A stretch of 53,551 nucleotides of DNA from Micrococcales bacterium (GCA_009784895.1 WQXJ01000010.1:1-53551), one strand, 5' to 3'. Positions 25,682 through 34,874 are shown, counted from the stretch's first letter. Notes: generated from the letters alone by a model not told the origin. Made by a program: numbers and translations.

Positions 25682-25945
25682 GTCCTTCCTCTGCGCTGGC
25701 CCGGCAGCAATGGGTAGTAGGTCTTCCTCAGACGCATGGCATGGACCAAGACCAGCTCGCCAGAGCCGTCAGGATCGTTGACCAGGACGATCTCAAGTGG
25801 CTCGCCGTCATGGCCAAATCCGACACGAAGCTCTTTGTACGGCTCCTCTCTGGGACAACACCACGACCGCAACCGGGTTGGCGGCTGCATGGTCGGCGTC
25901 ACGGTGGGGCACCCCATGCCTGTCCGCTGACCGGGAGAACCTCAC
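25678..25945 (-). pseudogene. BrnT-like toxin gene, frameshifted
   Basis: Two overlapping frames make one small toxin. From GTG 25945 frame one reads an N-terminal helix with HGVPHRDADHAAANPVAVVV; after the tract CTCTCT (25846-25851) the sequence continues in the next frame as ELRVGFGHDGEPLEIVLVND and VHAMRLRKTYYPLL, the typical second half of such toxins. Adding one AG unit would join them into about 89 residues. A promoter-like TACGTT (25952-25957) lies six bases before the GTG, supporting that start. The shorter frame starting at 25917 is probably not the real gene. The toxin therefore looks inactivated, unless frameshifting or a sequencing error explains it. Confidence 0.7.
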
Positions 25946-26068
25946 GCTATTAACGTATCTCGTAATTGTGGTGATGGCAATTCATTGCAGGGACGCCGCA
26001 AAGCTGTCAGGCCATCGCCTCGGCTCATGGGGTGGGCGCCCATTCGGGCTGATGGACGAAGAAGGGCT

Positions 26069-27658
26069 TCATTGGCCGGACTCCAGGTCAGCCACTATGG
26101 CGTCAATGGCCGTGCGCAGCTCGGCTTGGCGGGCCACGATCTGGGCAATCTCCGAATTCAGGGCCTTGATGTCGACTTGCTCCCTAGTGTCCTCAGGCTC
26201 AACGTGAGATGACACCGAAAGGTTGTAGCCGGCATCGGCCAAATCATCATTGGTGACCACCTGCGTGAAGTGCGCCTCAATGCTGCGGGCGGTGAAAGCC
26301 TGAACCACGGCTTCAATGTGCTCTGGCGCCAGCTTGTTCTTGTTACCCACCCGGGTGAACAGCTTCGAAGCGTCAATGAACAGCACATTGGCCTCTGGCT
26401 TGGACTTCTTCAGGACCAAAATGCAGGTAGCAATGGTGGTGCCGAAGAACAGATCAGGCGGCAGCTGGATGACCGCGTCGACGTAGTTGTTGTCCACCAG
26501 GTAGCGGCGGATCTTCTGTTCCGCCCCGCCCCGGTAGAGCACGCCGGGAAAAGAGACAATCGCGGCCGTACCGCTGGGTGCCAGCCAGGACAGGCAGTGC
26601 ATGACAAAGGCTAGATCGGCCTTGGACTTGGGGGCCAGCACACCGGCCGGGGAAAAACGCGCGTCGTTGATCAACAGTGGATCATCCGCACCAGCCCAGT
26701 GGGTTGAATATGGCGGATTAGAGACAATCGCCTCGAACGGTTCGTCTTCTTCATGTAGCGGGTCCGTCAGCGTATCGCCGTGGGCGATGTCGAAGTCCTC
26801 GAAACCCACATCATGCAAAAACATGTTGATCCGGGCCAGGTTGTAGGTGGTCAGGTTGATTTCCTGGCCAAAGTAACCCCGGCGGACGTTCTTCTGGCCC
26901 AACAGTTTGGCGAACTTCAGCAGCAGCGAGCCCGAGCCACAGGCCGGGTCGTAGACACCGTTGACGGACGTCTTGCCCACAATGGCGATGCGGGCTAGCA
27001 GCTCTGACACCTCCTGCGGGGTGAAGAACTCGCCCCCCGACTTACCGGCCGAGGAGGCGTACATCGTCATGAGAAACTCATACGCGTCGCCAAAGGTGTC
27101 GATGGTGCTGGCCTGGAGGCCTTGGCCCAGGTCGAGGTCGCCGATGGCGTCCAGCAGCCCAGCCAGTTTCTGGTTCCGTTTGATGACGGTTGGCCCGAGC
27201 TTGGTTGAATTGACATCCAAGTCATCGAACAGCCCCTTGAGGTCAGATTCCGATTCGGTGCCGACGGCCGAGGCCTCGATGTTGTTGAAGACCCTTTCCA
27301 GGGTCTCGTTCAGGTTGGGGTCGGTGCGGGCCTTTTTGCGGACGTTGACGAATAGCTCGCTGGGCAGGATGAAGAAGCCTTTTTCGTTGACCGTCCCTGT
27401 CCTTTGGGAAACTGCGTCCTGGTCGCTCAGCAGCTCGTAGTCGAAATCGAGGTTGTCCACCCCGTGTTCCCAGTCGTTGAAGTGGGCCGTGAGGTTTTCA
27501 GAAATGAAGCGGTAGAACAACATGCCCAGCACGTAGGCTTTGAAATCCCAGCCATCGACGCTGCCGCGCAGGTCGTTGGCGATGCGCCAAATGGTCTTGT
27601 GCAGCTCAGCCCTTTGGGCTTCTTTGGCCCGGTCTTTCGAGCCGTTCACCTGCGCCAC
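26069..27658 (-). CDS. hsdM: Type I restriction-modification methyltransferase subunit
   Basis: A 529-residue N6-adenine methyltransferase. The helical N-terminal HsdM_N region (about 15-150) is followed by the SAM-binding motif DPACGSGSLL (237-246) and catalytic NPPY (314-317). With HsdS it methylates the host site. The start is GTG 27658; the upstream purine-rich GAGAGAGG is somewhat far. As first hsd gene on the minus strand, its transcript could run on through the toxin-antitoxin pair into hsdS. Complete and typical in length. Confidence 0.96.
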   Translation of the reverse strand: MAQVNGSKDRAKEAQRAELHKTIWRIANDLRGSVDGWDFKAYVLGMLFYRFISENLTAHFNDWEHGVDNLDFDYELLSDQDAVSQRTGTVNEKGFFILPSELFVNVRKKARTDPNLNETLERVFNNIEASAVGTESESDLKGLFDDLDVNSTKLGPTVIKRNQKLAGLLDAIGDLDLGQGLQASTIDTFGDAYEFLMTMYASSAGKSGGEFFTPQEVSELLARIAIVGKTSVNGVYDPACGSGSLLLKFAKLLGQKNVRRGYFGQEINLTTYNLARINMFLHDVGFEDFDIAHGDTLTDPLHEEDEPFEAIVSNPPYSTHWAGADDPLLINDARFSPAGVLAPKSKADLAFVMHCLSWLAPSGTAAIVSFPGVLYRGGAEQKIRRYLVDNNYVDAVIQLPPDLFFGTTIATCILVLKKSKPEANVLFIDASKLFTRVGNKNKLAPEHIEAVVQAFTARSIEAHFTQVVTNDDLADAGYNLSVSSHVEPEDTREQVDIKALNSEIAQIVARQAELRTAIDAIVADLESGQ

Positions 27659-27749
27659 GGTTGCTGCTGCCTCTCTCGCTGCTGGACGTCATCAGCTTAG
27701 TGAACCACACCGGCTCGGCTGCCCAGCGGCGGCGCTAATCGCGGGGGCA

Positions 27750-28496
27750 CTAGCGGCCGCCCCAGGGGCAGACTTGCGGGTCATAAATCGCATCCGGGGT
27801 GCTGTTGAGGTAGCGCCTGGTTGGCGGCCAGCCTGCGGGATCAAGGATGCGGGCGACAATTAGCGTTGAGACCTGGCCTGCCCCGGCCAGTTTCAATGCC
27901 GCCGCAGCTGACTGTGCTGAACTCCCGGTAACCCACGAATCGTCAATGAGCAGCACGTGCTCGCCGTCAAGCCGGGAGAACGGCTTGTACCTGGCAGGGT
28001 CCAAGGTGCGCGATTCCACTACATTCCCCAATTCGACTGTGAGTTCGGCAGGTCTTGGCTCCAGACTCCTGACAATCTGGCGCAGCTGCTGTTCCGGCGG
28101 CGGAACCTTGGTCGATGGGACAACGCACCAGTAGTCGGCCGGAGCGCTAGCCACCGCTGCTAGACAGCCCAAGTGTGCCTCAATCCCCAGCACCAGCAGC
28201 AGGCTCATAGTCCCCCTGTATTGGCTGGCCAGGCGGGGATTCTTGTATTGGTACATCATTCGGTAGGCCTGCGATCCAGTCTTGTCCGCGTACGTCAGGA
28301 ATCCAACTCGTTCCGCGAGCGCGAGGCCGTGTTGCTTGTGGGAGTTGCAGACCGGGCAGTCCGAGAATGTGGCTTAAATCGGCCGTCGACACACGTCACA
28401 GAATCCGATCACCGGGCCCTCCACGTTTGTAAGAAACCCTCCCGCCCGCTCCCGAAGCAGTTCGGCGAGCGGGAACCACTCAGCAGGAAATGCCAT
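27750..28496 (-). pseudogene. ShosT/ComF-like phosphoribosyltransferase with in-frame stop
   Basis: One reading frame of 249 codons from ATG 28496 to 27750 is interrupted only by TAA at 28374-28376 (codon 41). Before the stop is CDVCRRPI; after it ATFSDCPVCN, so the stop splits a four-cysteine zinc ribbon (Cys33, Cys36, Cys47, Cys50). The rest is a phosphoribosyltransferase with PRPP loop VLLIDDSWVTGSSAQS. A 169-residue part could restart at ATG 28259. The ATG lies three bases after the stop of the DprA-like gene, an arrangement like ShosTA toxin-antitoxin loci, where the phosphoribosyltransferase is the toxin. Nonsense mutation, read-through, or restart are the options. Confidence 0.75.
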
Positions 28497-28499
28497 ATG

Positions 28500-29420
28500 T
28501 CACTTCGGGCTGGACGCCATGGCTTTTTTGACGAGGTTGACCGCATGGGTGTCTTGGTTCTGGATACGCTCAACGGCTGCTTCGAGGTCCCCCATTCCGG
28601 ATACGACAAAGACGCCGGGCATCTCACTCAGCGCCTTGCCCCACTCGGTGCCGTTCACCACTGCGTCGAAAAGTACTACCGGCCGACCATGCTCGACGGC
28701 ATTGCGAGCTTGGACCCTGGTGCCGGAATACTCGCCGGCTTCAACCACGATTGTGGCCATGCCATAGCCAGACATGACAGCGTTTCGCATGGGAAAGCTG
28801 CGCTGAGTTGGCGGCGAGCCCGGCCAAAACTGGGACGCCACTAGGCCAGTTTCCGCGATGCGCCGTTGTAGCGCCTGATTGACCTTGGGATAGCACTTGT
28901 CAATTCCGGTCCCGATCAACGCGACGGTTCGACCACCGGTTTCTAGTGCCGCCTCGTGAGCGGCCGAGTCGATGCCGCTTGCCAGGCCAGAGACGACACT
29001 CAGCCCAGAGTCCGCAAGCATGCGGGCCACCGCACCGGCCAGGGTGATTCCTCGCGGGCTGGCATCACGCGACCCCACGACAGACATTCCCTGGTCGTCG
29101 GGTAGCAGAGCGCCACGGTAGAAAAGCAACGATGGAGCCTCGCGCACCGCCAGCAGACGGATGGGGTAGGCGTCGTCCAGGATTGTGACAAACTCGACGC
29201 CTGCCTGCTCCCATTCCGTTACTAGCCGGGTGGCCCTCGCCCACGGATCATTTGGGACGTCGAACAGCGCAAGCTCGCAATTCTGCTCCCAGACCGGAAC
29301 GGCCCTGCCGGCCTGGAGCACGTCGAGTGTCAGCTGAGATAGTGACAGGCCCTTTGGCCTGGCCAGTTGCAGAGCAACCAACGCAACCACTTCGGGATTT
29401 GGACCGGCCTGCATGCACAT
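28500..29420 (-). CDS. DprA/Smf-like protein (ShosA-type antitoxin candidate)
   Basis: A 306-residue protein with the DprA Rossmann fold: VVGSRDASPRG (114-124), SGLASGIDSAAHEAAL (144-159), GTGIDKCYP and RSFPMRNAVMSGYGMATIVV, then EAGEYSGTRVQARNAVEHGR. It lacks the C-terminal winged helix of housekeeping DprA and is shorter. Together with the adjacent phosphoribosyltransferase this matches ShosA of ShosTA, reported as a toxin-antitoxin and antiphage pair. It could still bind single-stranded DNA like DprA. Start may be ATG 29420 or 29414; a TACCAT element eight bases before the second fits a leaderless mRNA. Confidence 0.82.
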   Translation of the reverse strand: MCMQAGPNPEVVALVALQLARPKGLSLSQLTLDVLQAGRAVPVWEQNCELALFDVPNDPWARATRLVTEWEQAGVEFVTILDDAYPIRLLAVREAPSLLFYRGALLPDDQGMSVVGSRDASPRGITLAGAVARMLADSGLSVVSGLASGIDSAAHEAALETGGRTVALIGTGIDKCYPKVNQALQRRIAETGLVASQFWPGSPPTQRSFPMRNAVMSGYGMATIVVEAGEYSGTRVQARNAVEHGRPVVLFDAVVNGTEWGKALSEMPGVFVVSGMGDLEAAVERIQNQDTHAVNLVKKAMASSPK

Positions 29421-29603
29421 AAATGGTAGATCAGACCGCCGACATCCGGCTGGAGGTTTTTCGCGAGGCGTTCAGGTCCCGACCACGGCCCCGCCATGTC
29501 GGCGGCGGGCGGCACGGATCAGGGTCTCGTCTATTGCCTTTCGCAATCCACGGACGGGTAGGGTCGGGGCGAGACTTCGGCATCGGCCAAATGGAGGACA
29601 CAA

Positions 29604-29987
29604 ATGCCAACCGCAGCCCCGGCCCCTAGCGCTGTCGATGCCTACATTGCCGGCTTTGAACCGGCGGTCCGGGCCAAGCTTGAGCAGATGCGACAGCTGG
29701 TGCGGCGAGCCGCGCCTGGGGCCAGCGAGCGGATTTCCTACAACATGCCGGCCTATTTTGGTCGGGGCGTTCTGGTCTACTTCGGCGCCTTCAAAGGTCA
29801 CATCTCGCTGTTTCCAACCGGAGAAGGGGTGGCGGCCTTCGGTGGGGAGCTGGCTGCCTTGGGGCTGAAGACATCCAAGGGCACAATCCAGCTGCCGCTG
29901 GATCAGCCATTGCCTAAGGACCTAATCAAACGGATCGTCCAGCACCGCGTACAAGTGGACCAAGCCCAGGCCGCGCGCAATTCCTGA
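29604..29987 (+). CDS. DUF1801 (YdhG-like) protein
   Basis: A 127-residue cytoplasmic protein. The run VDAYIAGFEPAVRAKLEQMR, then APGASERISYNMPAYF and LVYFGAFKGHISLFP, is characteristic of DUF1801, a fold related to frataxin-like iron-binding proteins. No activity is established for most members. GGAGG lies six bases before the ATG. It stands alone on the plus strand, divergent from the DprA-like gene, and marks the return to core-type sequence after the defence island. Confidence 0.85.
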   Translation: MPTAAPAPSAVDAYIAGFEPAVRAKLEQMRQLVRRAAPGASERISYNMPAYFGRGVLVYFGAFKGHISLFPTGEGVAAFGGELAALGLKTSKGTIQLPLDQPLPKDLIKRIVQHRVQVDQAQAARNS

Positions 29988-30094
29988 CGCGACAGCCGTT
30001 TTGTCGGCCAATGCCGGCCGCGAGCCGTGGTCAGTAGATCAAACTCGCCAACGAGACGTGCTCGATCTATCTAGACACTGCGCTGCTCCGAGTA

Positions 30095-30114
30095 ACGTCC
30101 CTGGTACGGGACGT
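30095..30114. other. Perfect 7-bp dyad in intergenic DNA
   Basis: ACGTCCC (30095-30101) and GGGACGT (30108-30114) form a perfect inverted repeat with a six-base spacer, in the gap (29988-30220) between the DUF1801 gene and the small exported protein gene. It could be an operator or a convergent terminator stem; there is no U-tract. Confidence 0.35.
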
Positions 30115-30220
30115 CTTGCGGCTACCGCTCGGGTTCGGGGTGATTGGTTGGCCACGGCTCGGCCGGCCGAACAAGTGATCGACCAGGTCTCGCGGGTGTG
30201 TTCCCTAGTCCGTCTTGGGG

Positions 30221-30412
30221 CTACTTGGCCAGGTTCTGATCCGACTGAACCACAGCGGCGGGTTCATGGCCTTCGTCAGCCGACGCGGACCAAGCCAGAA
30301 TGCCTCCGCCTACGAGACCGCAGCTCAGCGCCAGGGCTCCCAGGGTTCGCCCCAGGGCACCAAATCGCTGCTGATTGGCTTTGCTGCTCTTCGTGGTCTG
30401 ATTTGCTCTCAT
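30221..30412 (-). CDS. Small exported or membrane protein, 63 residues
   Basis: A short but credible gene: GGAGG sits seven bases before the ATG at 30412. The product has a basic N-terminus, a hydrophobic segment (TLGALALSCGLVGGGILAWS) and a possible signal-peptidase site after ASA, leaving a short acidic peptide. I recognise no family. A perfect 6-bp inverted repeat lies about 30 bases upstream, suggesting regulation. The 3' side faces degenerate palindromic repeats. Confidence 0.6.
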   Translation of the reverse strand: MRANQTTKSSKANQQRFGALGRTLGALALSCGLVGGGILAWSASADEGHEPAAVVQSDQNLAK

Positions 30413-30804
30413 CGTCTGGCCTCCATATTCGTCGTAGTTTGTTAGTCATCCTAACTAACGCACTTGGCTGGCGAACTGTTCCCGATTCGAACGACTGCTG
30501 TCGGGCCGAAAATCGGAGCCGCGGCAAAGAAGCAGGTCAGGGTCCCTCTTTGACGCGAGAATGCCTATTCTATGGGCCTTGTCAAGCCCCCAAGGTTGTC
30601 GAGTCGCCGCAGGCGGCTGTGGCTGCCGCAGGCGAGGCTGGGATGGATTCAGCAGTGTGCCAAAGCTCGGTGTCGCTGCATAAGTGCAGGTCAACTCCCA
30701 CATCACCGCGAGAATGAGGTCTGGCATAAAGCGATGCCACCAAGGCTCGGTGCCGCTGGAAATAGGGAGTGTGCCAAGGCTCGGTGTCGCTGCAAAGGGG
30801 CTGG
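30413..30804. repeat. Cluster of palindromic repeat copies upstream of small gene and downstream of glpK
   Basis: This gap holds the small-gene operator, then one full repeat and several partial copies. The full copy is 30658-30726, with arms GCCAAAGCTCGGTGTCGC and GCGAGAATGAGGTCTGGC. Half copies begin near 30737 (CCACCAAGGCTCGGTGCCGC) and 30771 (TGCCAAGGCTCGGTGTCGC). A decayed copy lies at about 30520-30567. The last half copy ends in GGTCA, which includes the glpK stop codon. Confidence 0.7.
30441..30459 (-). promoter_or_regulatory. Inverted repeat operator upstream of small exported protein gene
   Basis: GTTAGT-CATCCTA-ACTAAC is a perfect 6-bp inverted repeat with a seven-base spacer, 29-47 bases before the start at 30412. 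This form is common for TetR- or MarR-type operators. Confidence 0.5.
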
Positions 30805-32325
30805 TCAGCTGGCGGGATCAACCCAGCCCAGGGTGCGTTCGACGGCTTTGGCCCAGTCGGCGCAAAGCCGGGCGCGCTGCTCAGCCGGCATGGCCGGCCG
30901 CCATCGGCGGTCCTCGGCCCAATGGTGACGCAGGTCAGCCAGCGAATCCCAAAACCCCACGGCCAGACCGGCGGCATAAGCCGCGCCCAGGGCGGTGGTC
31001 TCGGCCACTACCGGACGGACCACATCGACGCCCAATAGATCAGCCTGGAACTGCATCAACAATTCGTTGGCCACCATGCCGCCATCCACTTTCAGCGCGG
31101 ACAGTGCTACGCCGGTATCGGCCTCAACTGCTTTGAGCACATCACGGGTCTGGAAAGCGGTCGCTTCAAGTGCCGCCCGGGCAAAGTGGCCCCGGTCAAC
31201 AAAGCGTGTTAGCCCGGCAATCACACCCCGAGCGTCGGAGCGCCAATGCGGCGCAAATAACCCCGAAAAGGCCGGCACAATATAGGCCCCACCGTTGTCC
31301 TCGACGCTGCGAGCCAAGGCCTCAACCTCAGCCGCCGTGCTGATCAGCCCTAGATTGTCGCGCAGCCACTGGACCAATGAACCGGTCACGGCGATTGAAC
31401 CTTCCAGGGCGTAGACCGGGAGGTTTTGACCCAGTTGATAGGCCACGGTGGTCAACATGCCGTTGTTTGACATGACAATCTCGCGGCCGGTGTTGACAAG
31501 CAAGAAACAACCGGTGCCATAGGTGTTTTTGGCCTCACCGGGCTCAAAAGCGACCTGCCCAAAGGTGGCGGCCTGTTGGTCACCCAAAATGCCGGCGATG
31601 GGCGTTTGCCGCAGCAGCGATTCTGATGCGGCTTGACCATAGACCTCCGAGGATGACCGTATTTGCGGCAGCATCGAGGCCGGCACGCCAAAAGCGTCGA
31701 GGATGGCCTGATCCCATTGGAGTGTGGTCAGGTCCATGAACATGGTGCGCGAGGCGTTGGTCACGTCGGTCACATGGACACCGCCCTTTACCCCGCCGGT
31801 CAGGTTCCAAACCAGCCAAGAATCAGTTGTGCCGAAGGCCAGCCGGCCCGCCCTGGCCAAGGACCTGGCCCCCTCGACGTGGTCCAAGATCCACCGAATC
31901 TTTGAGCCGGAGAAGTAGGGGTTGAGCGGCAAGCCAACCCGCTGCCGGAAGCGGTCCACCCCTGCGGCCGCCTCTGAGGCCAGCTGGTCGATCAACGGCC
32001 TGGTCCGTACGTCCTGCCAAACAATGGCGTTGTAGATAGGCAAGCCGGTGGACTTGTCCCAAACCACCGTGGTCTCGCGCTGGTTAGTAATACCGACGGC
32101 AGCCAAGTCGTGACGGGTGACATTGGCCTGTGACAACGCCAAGCCGATGACCTGGCGAGTCTGATCCCAAATCTCGACTGGATCATGCTCGACCCATCCG
32201 GGCATTGGCATGATTTGACGGTGCTCCATCTGGCCACTGGCCACAATTTGGCCAGCCCGGTCGAACAGGATTGCTCGGGTAGAGGTGGTGCCTTGGTCAA
32301 TGGCCAATACGTACCGCTGCGTCAC
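30805..32325 (-). CDS. glpK: Glycerol kinase
   Basis: A 506-residue FGGY kinase making sn-glycerol 3-phosphate from glycerol and ATP. Visible features are the N-terminal phosphate loop [19 protein letters not shown], the family motif [17 protein letters not shown] and the C-terminal ADP loop [15 protein letters not shown]. The start is GTG 32325, ten bases after the glpD stop, so both are on one transcript. Its stop codon coincides with the edge of a partial palindromic repeat. Confidence 0.97.
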   Translation of the reverse strand: MTQRYVLAIDQGTTSTRAILFDRAGQIVASGQMEHRQIMPMPGWVEHDPVEIWDQTRQVIGLALSQANVTRHDLAAVGITNQRETTVVWDKSTGLPIYNAIVWQDVRTRPLIDQLASEAAAGVDRFRQRVGLPLNPYFSGSKIRWILDHVEGARSLARAGRLAFGTTDSWLVWNLTGGVKGGVHVTDVTNASRTMFMDLTTLQWDQAILDAFGVPASMLPQIRSSSEVYGQAASESLLRQTPIAGILGDQQAATFGQVAFEPGEAKNTYGTGCFLLVNTGREIVMSNNGMLTTVAYQLGQNLPVYALEGSIAVTGSLVQWLRDNLGLISTAAEVEALARSVEDNGGAYIVPAFSGLFAPHWRSDARGVIAGLTRFVDRGHFARAALEATAFQTRDVLKAVEADTGVALSALKVDGGMVANELLMQFQADLLGVDVVRPVVAETTALGAAYAAGLAVGFWDSLADLRHHWAEDRRWRPAMPAEQRARLCADWAKAVERTLGWVDPAS

Positions 32326-32335
32326 GGCTTAGACC

Positions 32336-34066
32336 CTAGCCAAGGTCCACCGGACCAGCCACATCAGCCACGCTCAGGCGGGCCTGCACCGCCGCCTCGT
32401 CGCTTAGCTGCCTGGCCGCGGCCTGCTCGGCTCGCACCCTGTTGGCGTAGGCGTTGACCTCGGCCTCGACTCTGGCCTGGTCCCAGCCCAGGTGAGGTGC
32501 AACCAAGGCGGCGATTTCCGCCGCAACTGAGGTTCCGGCATCGGGCGACTCATGATTCAACCGAAGGCGGTTCGTCATGACGTCCTCCAAATGGAGCACT
32601 CCTTCGCACTGAGCGGCGTAAACCACCTCTGCCTTGAGGTATCTCGACGGCCCAGCCAAAACCTGACCCAACGAGGCATCGGACTCAACCAGTGCCGCGA
32701 TCTGTCCAACCAGCGAACCGTAGCGGCTCAGCAGCCGGCGCACCTGGGTCGGGTCCCAGCCGTAACGCCGGGCCAGATAGCGGGAGCGGTTGACCCAGGC
32801 CTTGTACCCGTCCGCCCCTAAAAGGGGCAGCTCGGCAGTCACTGAAGGTCGCACCTTGGGCTGTTTGGCCAGGGCAAAGTCGACCGCATCTTGGGCCATC
32901 ACCCGGTAGGTGGTCAGCTTGCCGCCGGCAATCACCGTCAATCCGGGACTCGGGCTGGCCACAGTATGCTCGCGCGAAATCTTGGCCGAGCTAGTCCCGG
33001 CTTTGGTTCCAGGCTGCAGCAGCGGCCGCAGCCCGGCAAAGACCCCAATCACGTCATCCCTGGTTAGCGTCTTTGTCAGAACGGCGTTGGCGTGCTGCAA
33101 GAGGTAGTCGACATCCCGCTGGGTGGCCACCGGATGGGTCAGTTCGTTTTGCCACGGGGTGTCAGTGGTGCCAATTAGCCAGTGGGTATCCCACGGAATG
33201 ATAAACAACACCGACTTTTCGGTCTGGGTGATCAGGCCCATCCGGCCGTTGATCCGGTCACGCGGCACCACCAAGTGGACACCTTTCGAGGCCAGTACTC
33301 GCAAGCCGCCCTCAGCCTGGCAAAAAGCTTCGGTCTGCTCGGTCCACACCCCGGTCGCGGCAATCACATGACGGGCCTTGACGTGGTGTTTCCTACTGAA
33401 TTCGAGGTCTACGATGTCCGCGCCGTCAACAACGCCATGGCCGTTTTTGGTGATGGCCGTGACCTGGCAACGCGAAGCGGCTTGGGCACCCAGTTGGGCG
33501 GCCGTGCGCACAAGTGTGAGGGTCAGCCGGGCGTCGTCAACCTGGGCATCGTAGTAGCACACAGCGCCGATGCCGGCCCTTGGGTTCAGATCGGGAAAAA
33601 CCTGGCGCAGGCCCTTGGCCAAATAGTGCTTCTGAAACGGCAAGGCGCGTTTACGCCCCGGAGCGTGCGCCAGGAGGTCATACAGCCCCACACCGGCCGT
33701 GACATACGGCCGCTCCCACAGCCGGTGTGCCAGCGGATAGAGGAAGGGCGCCGGTCTGACCAGGTGCGGGGCCGTGATGGAGAGAAGCCTGTCCCGCTCA
33801 GTCAGGGCCTCGTGAACCAGTTTGAAGTCAAACATCAGCAGGTAGCGCAGGCCACCATGAGCCAGCCTCGATGACCTGGACGATGTGCCCGAGGCCCAAT
33901 CTTGGGCTTCGACAATTGCCGTGGAATAGCCGCGGGCCTGGGCGTCGAGGGCAATGCCCGCGCCGGTGATCCCCCCGCCAATGACAAGGATGTCGACGCC
34001 TTGTTGCGATGTCATGGCTTCAATAGCCCGCCGGCGCGAATCGAGCGTCAGAGCCGAGCTGTTCAC
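32336..34066 (-). CDS. glpD: FAD-dependent glycerol-3-phosphate dehydrogenase
   Basis: A 576-residue flavoenzyme oxidising glycerol 3-phosphate to dihydroxyacetone phosphate at the membrane and passing electrons to quinone. The FAD fold is GGGITGAGIALDAQARG (about residues 29-45), followed by GTSSRSSRLAHGGLRYL, and the C-terminal DAO_C domain is present. GTG 34066 is preceded by TAGGAG. With glpK it makes a glycerol-use operon; no glycerol facilitator gene is nearby in the window. Confidence 0.96.
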   Translation of the reverse strand: MNSSALTLDSRRRAIEAMTSQQGVDILVIGGGITGAGIALDAQARGYSTAIVEAQDWASGTSSRSSRLAHGGLRYLLMFDFKLVHEALTERDRLLSITAPHLVRPAPFLYPLAHRLWERPYVTAGVGLYDLLAHAPGRKRALPFQKHYLAKGLRQVFPDLNPRAGIGAVCYYDAQVDDARLTLTLVRTAAQLGAQAASRCQVTAITKNGHGVVDGADIVDLEFSRKHHVKARHVIAATGVWTEQTEAFCQAEGGLRVLASKGVHLVVPRDRINGRMGLITQTEKSVLFIIPWDTHWLIGTTDTPWQNELTHPVATQRDVDYLLQHANAVLTKTLTRDDVIGVFAGLRPLLQPGTKAGTSSAKISREHTVASPSPGLTVIAGGKLTTYRVMAQDAVDFALAKQPKVRPSVTAELPLLGADGYKAWVNRSRYLARRYGWDPTQVRRLLSRYGSLVGQIAALVESDASLGQVLAGPSRYLKAEVVYAAQCEGVLHLEDVMTNRLRLNHESPDAGTSVAAEIAALVAPHLGWDQARVEAEVNAYANRVRAEQAAARQLSDEAAVQARLSVADVAGPVDLG

Positions 34067-34367
34067 TCCTGGTCAATCTCCTATTCGGCTTGGGCCACCG
34101 TCGCGGTGCGGTGACCGCTGTACTACAGGTCTCTCATGCCAAGCGTCCGGACGCAAGACACCTTTGGACCCGTACCGGGCAGGCCAGCCGCCGCATCCCA
34201 GCCCCACCTGGCCGCAGCCGGCAACCGCCAAGCCGACCAGTCGACTTTGGAGCAGGCGCGAATTGGCGGCCGGTGGTTACTGAGTCAAATCCCGCCCGGT
34301 CCCAGGCCGAGTTTGACAGCCGCGTAAACAGTTTTGCGCCGAGGTTGAGGTTTGGCATGATGGCCGG
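34067..34367. other. Divergent intergenic region between glpD and argA-type gene
   Basis: About 300 bases with no convincing gene. The only clear signal is CATGAT at 34356-34361, six bases before the GTG of the acetyltransferase gene. The glpD promoter must be here too but I cannot place it. Confidence 0.4.
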
Positions 34368-34874
34368 GTGCCTTCAGCCAGCGTTGAACTACGCCCGGCC
34401 CGGATGGACGATGTCCGGGTCATTCGCGGGCTTTGCCAACCCTACGTTGACCAGCGCTTTCTGGCGCCCAAACCACCGGTGGCCTATTACGAGTCAATCC
34501 ACGACTTCACGGTCGCCCTGGCCGGGCAGGAGCTGGTGGGCTGCGGCGCCTTGCATGCCATGTGGGAAGACTTGGGTGAGGTACGAACCCTGGCCGTGGC
34601 CCAAGCCTGGCTCAAGCGTGGCATTGGCGGTCAAATCGTCGAGCATTTGATTGCCCGAGCCCGCCTGCTTGGACTCAGGCGTCTGTTCTGCCTGACTTTT
34701 GAGGTTAGTTTCTTCAAGGGGCACGGCTTTGAGCCAATCGAATCCACGCCGGTGACCCCTGAGGTTTACTCCGAATTGCTCCAGTCGCACGATGACGGCG
34801 TGGCAGAATTCTTGGACCTCGCCCGGGTAAAGCCCAACATATTGGGAAACACCCGGATGCTATTGCACCTTTAG
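34368..34874 (+). CDS. argA: Amino-acid (glutamate) N-acetyltransferase, short actinobacterial ArgA type
   Basis: A 168-residue GNAT protein. The acetyl-CoA site is in VRTLAVAQAWLKRGIGGQIV (about residues 76-95), and LFCLTFEVSFFKGHGFEPI follows. Length and pattern fit the short N-acetylglutamate synthases of actinobacteria, the first step of arginine synthesis, rather than the two-domain enzyme of enterobacteria. The start is GTG with a -10-like CATGAT six bases upstream, so a leaderless mRNA is likely. No other arg gene is adjacent. Confidence 0.8.
   Translation: MPSASVELRPARMDDVRVIRGLCQPYVDQRFLAPKPPVAYYESIHDFTVALAGQELVGCGALHAMWEDLGEVRTLAVAQAWLKRGIGGQIVEHLIARARLLGLRRLFCLTFEVSFFKGHGFEPIESTPVTPEVYSELLQSHDDGVAEFLDLARVKPNILGNTRMLLHL

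Noticed and set aside
28180-28392. Minus-strand 70-codon frame in the phosphoribosyltransferase gene
   Set aside because: It is out of frame with the zinc-ribbon and transferase sequence on both sides of the TAA; the frame with only one stop is the real one.
28500-29420. Housekeeping dprA for natural transformation
   Set aside because: It is short, lacks the C-terminal winged helix and is coupled to a phosphoribosyltransferase gene, which fits the ShosA-type better. ComF-like similarity of the partner leaves a small doubt.
33182-33874. Plus-strand 230-codon frame in glpD
   Set aside because: Antisense to an unmistakable glycerol-3-phosphate dehydrogenase.
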